A stretch of 5,034 nt of DNA, taken from contig JBBRGN010000323.1 in assembly GCA_038240665.1 (NCBI GenBank), forward strand, positions 1-5,034, in the 5' to 3' direction. Positions 1 through 5,034 of the stretch are shown here, in pieces (position 1 is the first letter of the stretch; every line of letters starts with the position of its first letter). A program made the position numbers and the translations under genes. This DNA comes from Haliscomenobacter sp038240665 (GTDB lineage Bacteria > Bacteroidota > Bacteroidia > Chitinophagales > Saprospiraceae). The notes beneath the pieces are model-generated. The model made no database searches, was not told where the DNA came from, and saw nothing but the letters and a program-made list of their open reading frames with translations.

Positions 1-16
1 TCGTATTTTGCCGTCA

Positions 17-39
17 TTATATCGGCTTCGCTGATATAA
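17..39. other. Short perfect-loop hairpin near left edge
   Basis: Positions 17-26 pair with 30-39 around a TTC loop, giving a 10-bp stem (one G-T wobble, otherwise Watson-Crick). No T-run follows on either strand, so it is not a typical intrinsic terminator. It lies just upstream of the truncated hydrolase, in sequence that does not match that family. It may mark unrelated DNA next to a rearrangement point. Its function is unknown. Confidence 0.4.
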
Positions 40-94
40 AGAGTAAGCATGGATTTGTATGTCTTGGTCGACTCAAATTTACATTGCTTACTCT
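40..94. repeat. 10-bp inverted repeat flanking a 35-base spacer
   Basis: AGAGTAAGCA at 40-49 is exactly complementary to TGCTTACTCT at 85-94. Two further pairs (50-51 with 82-83) form if one base bulges. It sits in the unassigned sequence directly before the hydrolase remnant. It could be an operator-like dyad, an element end or chance; no transposase or target duplication is visible to decide. Confidence 0.3.
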
Positions 95-596
95 ATTTTT
101 TTGCATCCCCTTTTGCACAAATCCTATTGCGGTTGAGTATACCAACTTACTCATCGAGTTAGTAGGCGCCAAAGAGACAACCCAATCCATGCGTGATTTA
201 GGGCTCAAAGATATTTTAATCAGCAGGGGAGTGGAGGATTCTAAAGCCTATGAAGCTGGGCTCAACAACAGTACCACCGCTTTTGATTTGATGTTGTTGA
301 TGGAAAAAATAGGAAAAGGAGACGCTGCCAGTTCGGCATCCTGCGCTGAAATGATCAAAATCCTTAGCGATCAAGAGTTTAATGATGTGATTCCAACGCG
401 GTTACCGGCTGATGTACAGGTTGCCCACAAAACCGGTTGGATTACCCAGCACCACCATGATTCGGCGTTGTTGATTTTACCCGATGGAAGGAAATATTCG
501 TTTACGATTTTGTCAAAAGGCTGGAAAAACGAAACTTTGGTCAATGAAGTAATGGCCAAAGCAGCAGAAATCGCTTTTGATTTTTTTTCAAAATAG
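84..596 (+). pseudogene. C-terminal half of a class A beta-lactamase-like serine hydrolase, N-terminal half missing
   Basis: This reading frame encodes the C-terminal half of the class A beta-lactamase/serine hydrolase fold. Numbering residues from the TTG at 84, clear similarity begins near residue 15-20 (YTNLLIELVG). The omega-loop motif EAGLN (57-61) corresponds to the ExxLN holding Glu166 and Asn170 of class A enzymes, and HKTGW (115-119) carries the KTG box. The end, with its LPDGRKYSF strand and final helix, looks complete. The two other essential motifs, the SxxK nucleophile and the SDN loop, are absent. The frame is open to the left edge, but those residues do not resemble the family, and SDN should lie just before YTNLL. 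There is no ATG or ribosome binding site at a sensible place. Without the nucleophilic serine it cannot hydrolyse beta-lactams. I infer a gene remnant from deletion or rearrangement; an assembly error or a shortened non-enzymatic protein is possible. Family assignment is firm, pseudogene status moderate. Confidence 0.6.
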
Positions 597-608
597 ACTT
601 GAAACAGG

Positions 609-652
609 AAAAAAAGAAGGCGATCAAAGGCATGAGCTGCCTTTGATCGCCT
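609..652 (-). terminator. Intrinsic terminator of the leftward gene cluster
   Basis: Positions 618-632 (AGGCGATCAAAGGCA) are perfectly complementary to 638-652, giving a 15-bp stem with a 5-base loop at 633-637. Read on the minus strand, the stem is followed by T, C and seven Ts (617-609), the usual layout of a rho-independent terminator. It starts about 45 bases after the stop codon of the FecR-like repeat gene. On the plus strand the stem is followed by ATAAATGAAA with no T-run, so it would stop transcripts of the convergent hydrolase remnant poorly, although the stem may still protect that 3' end. Confidence 0.85.
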
Positions 653-696
653 ATAAATGAAATTAGGGCATCACTAATCCTAATTCACAAATCATG

Positions 697-1761
697 TTAT
701 TTAAAAGCTTTCGTTGCAACCGGATTTAGACCAATGCGCACCCAAAAAGCGGCATGCATAAGTTTGAGTAAAGTATTTCCTGGTTCCAGTTTTTTGGCAT
801 TGCGGTAAGCTTGATCAGCTTCGCCATACCATTCGGCTTGTTCTAGGGCAACTGCTTCCATCAAGTTTTGCACCACCTTGGAACTTTGCTTGTACAAGTC
901 AGCGCCTTGAGCTTTTTGGAGGGCATCCGCTTTGGCTTGTTCCGTTCCCATTTCAAAGGTCAATGGGTTGGAAACAATGGTAGAAGTGCCAGTGCCGGTA
1001 ACCAGCCAGTGGTATTGCTGACCTTCCAAAAACTGTGTAGGATCTAAAACAACCAATAAGAAAGTATCTTTTGTAGTAGCTTTGAACAGCGACTTGTCCG
1101 CGCTATTCTTAATTTCTAGTTCAAAACTTTGAACTCCTGCGGGCTTAGACCATCGAAAAAGGACACTAGATGCACGAACTTTACCCAATGGATCGATGGC
1201 CGTGATGGTATTGCCTCTGCCACCCCAACCAGAACCGCTACCTTTCTTGCTGGTAATGTCACCCCAGCCTGAACCACTTCCCTTTTTACTCGTGATATCA
1301 CCCCAGCCTGAACCGCTGCCTTTCTTGCTGGTGATATCGCCCCAGCCGTCACCCCCGCCTTTCTTGCTGGTGATTCCTCCCCAAGCATCCTTTGGATTTT
1401 CTGGGTTTGCAACCATACTGATGGCAGATCTAATATATTCTCCAAAGTCACTTTCAAAATTTAGGCTTGAAAGACCGCCATTATCAGGAAACAATGCGGT
1501 GATGGTGCTCTTTTTTTCTCCTTCTACTTGTAAAAAACGTCCTTGGGAAAGCAAAGTAATGCTGCTTTTTTTAGGCACCATTACCGAACCAGAATTTTTG
1601 AACACCGCGCCAGCTTTTAAACCAGATTGAATGATCCCTTTTGCCGTTTTGTAACTGAATTTCCCTTGAGTAGAAATTAAAATGGTTGGATCTTCTCCCT
1701 GTGCCCATACAGCGCCAGAAAGGCCACAAATGAATGTGAGTAAAATGAGGTATTTTTTCAT
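697..1761 (-). CDS. Secreted FecR-like protein with 13-residue tandem repeats and a TPR-like C-terminus
   Basis: The 354-residue product has no recognised gene name. Residues 1-20 are a signal peptide (MKKYLILL, hydrophobic core, probable cleavage after Ala20 before Gln), which supports the ATG at 1761. Residues about 26-85 alternate strands and turns like a FecR-type domain (ILISTQGKFSY, then LKAGAVF, then ITLLSQGRFLQVEG). Residues 126-181 hold four copies of a 13-residue unit, GWGDITSKKGSGS with variants, plus a partial fifth, with Trp at 127, 140, 153, 166 and 179. Residues about 185-270 look like a beta-sandwich of fibronectin type (VLFRWSKP, FELEI, YHWLVTGTG). The tail (about 295-345) contains one TPR-like helix pair with EADQAYRNAKKLEPGN. 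It has no catalytic motif, so a scaffold or binding role at the cell envelope is inferred. It is last in the leftward cluster, 92 bases after the metalloprotease gene, and is followed by a strong terminator. The coding frame is well supported; domain labels are tentative. Confidence 0.88.
   Translation of the reverse strand: MKKYLILLTFICGLSGAVWAQGEDPTILISTQGKFSYKTAKGIIQSGLKAGAVFKNSGSVMVPKKSSITLLSQGRFLQVEGEKKSTITALFPDNGGLSSLNFESDFGEYIRSAISMVANPENPKDAWGGITSKKGGGDGWGDITSKKGSGSGWGDITSKKGSGSGWGDITSKKGSGSGWGGRGNTITAIDPLGKVRASSVLFRWSKPAGVQSFELEIKNSADKSLFKATTKDTFLLVVLDPTQFLEGQQYHWLVTGTGTSTIVSNPLTFEMGTEQAKADALQKAQGADLYKQSSKVVQNLMEAVALEQAEWYGEADQAYRNAKKLEPGNTLLKLMHAAFWVRIGLNPVATKAFK
1219..1386 (-). repeat. 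39-bp tandem repeat encoding GWGDITSKKGSGS units
   Basis: Four in-frame 39-bp units (1386-1231) are followed by a partial fifth encoding GWGG (to 1219). The last two full units give the same peptide, while the first two vary: the first reads AWGGITSKKGGGD. At DNA level the copies differ at silent sites, for example in the Ser-Lys-Lys codons, so the array is not a very recent expansion. The Gly/Ser-rich spacing with a regular Trp and a Lys-Lys pair suggests a flexible, basic linker or binding stretch. Confidence 0.92.
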
Positions 1762-1853
1762 AGTAGCAAAGATTTTTATGGCCTTTTACACTTTCATCTT
1801 TTTGCATAAAGAAAAGCCATGATTATTGAAGGAATTCAAAGATGTTGTTTTGG

Positions 1854-3485
1854 CTATTGATAATTTGCCCAACGTTGTAGTTTTCCGTCAGCCCCTAAAA
1901 TGAATAGTAATTTTCCATACACCAAGATTTGACCACGCGTTGTTTCAAGGGTTCGCTGAGGATCACCATAGGCTTTAACTATAGTGGCACGATCAGCGCC
2001 AATACCAATATTTTGCGCCGTTTTTTCACCATAACCTGGCGCAGTGAACAGGATGAAATTTAGTTGTCTGTTACTGGTATTTTGATTGATGTATAGGTTA
2101 GAAAATTTACCAATCTTAGGGTTTTGTAAAAATTTTAATTCATTGCTGATTTCAACCGTGTACTTTTCAATGAATTTTGGATTGGCTACAATATCGCTGA
2201 TTTCCAAACCATCAATCTTTTCCGATTTAGCAAAGCTGCTGGTATTAGCATTTGCTGCATTTACAGGTTGTTTGAGTAAGATCTTCAGGTTGATTTTGGC
2301 AATTTCGCTACCCGCGTTTGCTGATGATTGAAATAGAGTCTTGGCTTTTTTGGCATTTCCGCCATTGGCTTCCAAGATGCCTAGCAGAACGTCAATGTCT
2401 AAAAGTATTTTCGGGTAAGGTTTTGCAGTAGCCGGTTGTCGCGCTTCCACATTAGCATAAAATCGGGCACGCTCAGTATCTCCTAATAGAGCATAGGCAA
2501 TCGCTTTATTGAGGTAGGACGGAGCATAGGAAGGGTCAAGACTTATGGCAGCATCAAACTGTAGAATAGCTTCTTTAAGTAGCGCAGTGCGAACCTGGGC
2601 ATTGTCTTTTCCTTTGCTTGCTGAACTCTCCAGGTCAAGTTCTATCGGGAAACGGAATTTTAATTCGTTTTCGGTAAATCGTTGCAAAGCATCCATCATG
2701 GCGGTTACACCCAAATTATTGTACACTTCCCGACTTTGGTACTCCACCGCGATGTATCGATAATAATCATAAGCTTCTGGATATTTTCCGATGGCCGTCA
2801 GTAAATTGGCCATGTCAAAAACTTGAACCAAGCGGTTCATTTTCTCAGCCGAGCGCGTGCTGAGGGCTTGTCGATCACTAAGACTAGGATAGCCGGGGAT
2901 ATCAGTCTTCAACCCATAAGCTTTGTATAAACTTTGAATAACATCGGCACCTTTGTCAAACAATCCAAAACCCGCTGAATAAGCTAAGAAACCACCTAAA
3001 TAATCTGCTTCGGTTTCATTGGCGGCATCATCGGCGATTTTGTCCAATTGAATGCCAATTTTAAGATCCTTATAATCATCGGCAAACCCTTTGCGCCAGC
3101 CGTGTTTTTCATAATAATGTGTCAGTTCATGACCCAATAAAAAAGCAATTGCTGCTTCGGAATTTGTTCCAAAAGTATTGCAAACCCCCAATGCCTTTTC
3201 TTCGAGTTTTATTTCCAATTGTTCATAATCCATGTAAGCACAGGATTTTTCTTCTTTACTCAAATTAAAAATAGGTACAGGGTAGCGAAAATCGCCACGG
3301 GCTTGTACTAAGCGGTTGTAGATGGCCACAACCCGACTGTACTGTGCGCTATCTACTTTTTTGGCCGCAGAAAAAACAATGGGGCCAGTCCTTTTTAGCA
3401 TGGGCAAAGACCCAAAACTTCGGTTCTGCGCGGGTAGGGAAATAATGGTACACAGCAATAGGAATAGGCCAATGATTTTTTTCAT
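1854..3485 (-). CDS. Secreted M48-type zinc metalloprotease with TPR repeats
   Basis: The 543-residue product starts with a signal peptide (MKKIIGLFLLLC, likely cut after Ala19 before Gln), supporting the ATG at 3485. The peptidase domain spans about 45-190. The zinc motif HELTH is at 119-123 within LLGHELTHYYEKHGW, with Glu120 as the catalytic base. ETEAD at 157-161 fits the ExxAD motif that supplies the third ligand, Glu157, in M48 (Ste24/HtpX/BepA-like) enzymes. The ligand spacing of 34 residues looks short for M48. No transmembrane helices follow, so it is a soluble periplasmic or exported type, like BepA, which also joins M48 to TPRs. Helical repeats follow at about 223-262, 303-343 and 361-397; FDAAISLDPSYAPSYLNKA is the clearest TPR. 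A separate C-terminal domain (about 470-543) has GIGADRATIVKAYGDP and a closing strand ILVYGKLLFILG. The gene is 31 bases after the caspase gene with no terminator between, so an operon is likely. The start lacks a Shine-Dalgarno sequence, which is normal in Bacteroidota. Substrate unknown. Confidence 0.9.
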   Translation of the reverse strand: MKKIIGLFLLLCTIISLPAQNRSFGSLPMLKRTGPIVFSAAKKVDSAQYSRVVAIYNRLVQARGDFRYPVPIFNLSKEEKSCAYMDYEQLEIKLEEKALGVCNTFGTNSEAAIAFLLGHELTHYYEKHGWRKGFADDYKDLKIGIQLDKIADDAANETEADYLGGFLAYSAGFGLFDKGADVIQSLYKAYGLKTDIPGYPSLSDRQALSTRSAEKMNRLVQVFDMANLLTAIGKYPEAYDYYRYIAVEYQSREVYNNLGVTAMMDALQRFTENELKFRFPIELDLESSASKGKDNAQVRTALLKEAILQFDAAISLDPSYAPSYLNKAIAYALLGDTERARFYANVEARQPATAKPYPKILLDIDVLLGILEANGGNAKKAKTLFQSSANAGSEIAKINLKILLKQPVNAANANTSSFAKSEKIDGLEISDIVANPKFIEKYTVEISNELKFLQNPKIGKFSNLYINQNTSNRQLNFILFTAPGYGEKTAQNIGIGADRATIVKAYGDPQRTLETTRGQILVYGKLLFILGADGKLQRWANYQ

Positions 3486-3516
3486 AATCAGGTTAATTAC
3501 CTTAGGATGTTATTTA

Positions 3517-5034
3517 TTATTTCAGCGTAGCCAAAAAATTATACAATTGATTGATCAGGTCTTCTGCTAGCTTTTTCACTTGCGTTGTATCCCCCGAAGC
3601 CGTGAAAGTTTTTAATTCCGTCTCTTGGTCGCCTTTGTAGAAATATACCGTTGCTTTTACATTGGTTCCGTTGACTTCGTATTTGCCATTTAAGCTGTAA
3701 TACAGGGAGTTGGCTTTGTCGGTGTCGTAAAAAATAAAGGCGCTAGTGAAGTCGGATAGTTTTGTTTCCAACTGTCCGTTGACCACGTCGCTTAGTTTTA
3801 AGGGATCTCGAAGTTTGTCGTTGAAAAAGGTAGAGCGGGTAATAATTTTTTTGGCATCAGGTAGTTTGTATTTGGAAACATCTTTGATGATGCCAATGGA
3901 AAAATCTTCCCGACCAATAACTTTGGGTTCTTGGTTTTTTTGAATAGCTGCTGCTAACTTAGGTACATCCTCGCTTACCACCTGAAACAGTTTATTGATG
4001 TCCACATAATTGCTTTTATCTGCAGCAGCAACCAGTGGCATGTTGCGCAGCAAGCTATAGGTAAGCAGACCATGTCCAAAACGGGGGTCCTCATAACTCA
4101 ATTTATCGGCAGAACTACCCGCCAGAACAAAAAACCCAGTTCGATCTTGCATTCTTTGCAGTGCCCTGCGTTGATCAGTTGACAAGTTGCCTTTTGCCCC
4201 AGCATCCATTTTTTCAATGACATCACCAGAGTTGCAAGCATCTAAGATAAGGATTCTTTTACGTGCTTTGACCGTTCTGATCCAGGCTTGAAGAGAATCT
4301 TGGGATATGGCATTTTGACGATTGGCCACGTTGGTGAAATCGAAACTGCTGTTGTCGCTACTGAGGTAGTAAAATTGGCTGCTGGGATCTTTTTCAGGCC
4401 AAGTGACGCCGTGTCCAGAAAAATAGACCAATAAGATATCTTTTGGTTCGGCTTTTGCGGCAATGTTCACTAGTGCATCCCGAATGGCTTTTTTAGTTGG
4501 AGGCGTACTCTTTTTTGCAGTGGACAACATTTTGACCTGTACCCGGTCGGAGCCAAAAAGCTCTTCTCCAGATTTTTGAACCATGTCCGCAAATGCTGCT
4601 GCATCAAGATCGGGAAATTTTAGATCCAAAGTCTCGCCTTTATAATCCGAAGTACCTACGATCAAGGCATATAAAGTATTGACCAAATCTTTATCCGTAT
4701 CGTCGTTAAGCGATGAAACGGTGGTATTTGATTTTGGTTTGTCGGGTTTTCCTTTACCGCTTGGACCAGCAGGAGTATAATACAGGGTGTCAGATCGGCT
4801 ATGCGACCAGCCATCAGCGCTGTAAATTTCAAGAGTAAGCATATTTTTTTCCCCGGGAATAAAATATTTTGCGTATGCTAACAGGTTGACAGAAAAATTT
4901 TCTAACCTTTTAGGGTTCGCATCTTCAATGATTTCCTGGTTGCCATCAACCGAGATGGTTGCTTTGCCAATTCCTCCACTTCTCGCTTGGGTTTTTACAT
5001 TAATAACGTTATTGATTAAAGCTGATTTCAATAG
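3517..5034 (-). CDS. Caspase-family (peptidase C14) protein, N-terminus beyond window
   Basis: The frame is open through the right edge (5032-5034 reads Leu), so the true start lies outside and the visible 504 residues, numbered from 5031, are a C-terminal part. Residues about 8-87 form an Ig-like beta domain with QARSGGIGKATISVDG, a stretch I associate with the segment before caspase domains in large bacterial, often WD40-containing, proteins. A polar Gly/Pro/Lys linker (88-115) follows. The caspase domain (about 118-385) shows YALIVGTSDY at its first strand, catalytic His207 in YFSGHG and catalytic Cys266 in LDACNSG, so it should be active. It would cleave proteins at a site not deducible here; bacterial relatives of metacaspase type often prefer Arg/Lys. 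Residues about 390-504 form an extra C-terminal domain with YSLNGKYEVNGTNVKATVYFY. It is the first visible gene of the leftward cluster. Caspase call firm; tail domain uncertain. Confidence 0.92.
   Translation of the reverse strand, partial: LLKSALINNVINVKTQARSGGIGKATISVDGNQEIIEDANPKRLENFSVNLLAYAKYFIPGEKNMLTLEIYSADGWSHSRSDTLYYTPAGPSGKGKPDKPKSNTTVSSLNDDTDKDLVNTLYALIVGTSDYKGETLDLKFPDLDAAAFADMVQKSGEELFGSDRVQVKMLSTAKKSTPPTKKAIRDALVNIAAKAEPKDILLVYFSGHGVTWPEKDPSSQFYYLSSDNSSFDFTNVANRQNAISQDSLQAWIRTVKARKRILILDACNSGDVIEKMDAGAKGNLSTDQRRALQRMQDRTGFFVLAGSSADKLSYEDPRFGHGLLTYSLLRNMPLVAAADKSNYVDINKLFQVVSEDVPKLAAAIQKNQEPKVIGREDFSIGIIKDVSKYKLPDAKKIITRSTFFNDKLRDPLKLSDVVNGQLETKLSDFTSAFIFYDTDKANSLYYSLNGKYEVNGTNVKATVYFYKGDQETELKTFTASGDTTQVKKLAEDLINQLYNFLATLK

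Noticed and set aside
84..86. TTG as a genuine start for an active beta-lactamase
   Set aside because: The product would lack the SxxK serine and the SDN loop, and no ribosome binding signal is present.
661..685. 7-bp AT-rich inverted repeat (AATTAGG / CCTAATT) in the convergent spacer
   Set aside because: Weak stem with an 11-base loop and no T-run; the stronger terminator next to it accounts for termination.
1116..1457. Minus-strand alternate frame with ARKAAVQAGV-like repeats
   Set aside because: Frame-shifted reading of the same 39-bp tandem repeat inside the FecR-like gene; periodicity explains it.
1196..1630. Plus-strand open frame with a Pro-rich repeat (PQPEPLPFLLV)
   Set aside because: It is the antisense shadow of the GWGDITSKKGSGS repeat. 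The minus-strand frame has a signal peptide, domains and a terminator, while this one has no plausible start or homology.
1837..1844. CATCTTTG on the minus strand, one mismatch from the Bacteroidota -7 box TANNTTTG, upstream of the FecR-like gene
   Set aside because: No TTTG -33 box at the expected distance was found, so an internal promoter is not supported.
4831..4842. AAGAGTAAGCAT also occurs at 39-50
   Set aside because: A single 12-base match lying inside coding sequence of the caspase gene (MLTL codons) is easily chance.
5029..5031. TTG as the start codon of the caspase gene
   Set aside because: The frame continues to the window edge and the sequence begins in the middle of an Ig-like domain, so this is an internal Leu.

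Overview
The window suggests a Bacteroidota chromosome, probably from the Saprospiraceae/Haliscomenobacter-like group. The evidence is moderate GC, signal peptides ending in Ala-Gln, weak AT-rich translation starts without Shine-Dalgarno sequences, and secreted multi-domain proteins combining a caspase fold, TPRs and an M48 peptidase. The taxonomic placement is inferred from style only.

Layout: positions 1 to 596 (+ strand) hold the C-terminal half of a class A beta-lactamase-like serine hydrolase. Its catalytic N-terminal half is missing, so it is probably a decayed gene. A short convergent spacer (597-696) contains a perfect 15-bp stem terminator for the leftward genes. The rest of the window is a leftward (- strand) three-gene cluster. 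In transcription order it contains a caspase-family (C14) protease whose N-terminus lies off the right edge (5034-3517), a secreted M48-type zinc metalloprotease with TPRs (3485-1854), and a secreted protein with a FecR-like N-terminus, a 13-residue Gly/Trp/Lys tandem repeat and a TPR-like tail (1761-697). The gaps are 31 and 92 bases with no terminator seen between the genes, so co-transcription is likely.

How they may work together: two predicted proteases of different catalytic classes (Cys/His and zinc) sit next to a secreted scaffold-like protein. The last two have clear signal peptides, so the cluster may act in the periplasm or at the outer membrane. The link between caspase, M48-TPR and FecR-like repeat protein is the most noteworthy thing here, but no function for the set can be proved from this sequence. 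No RNA genes, CRISPR arrays, insertion sequences or origins were seen.
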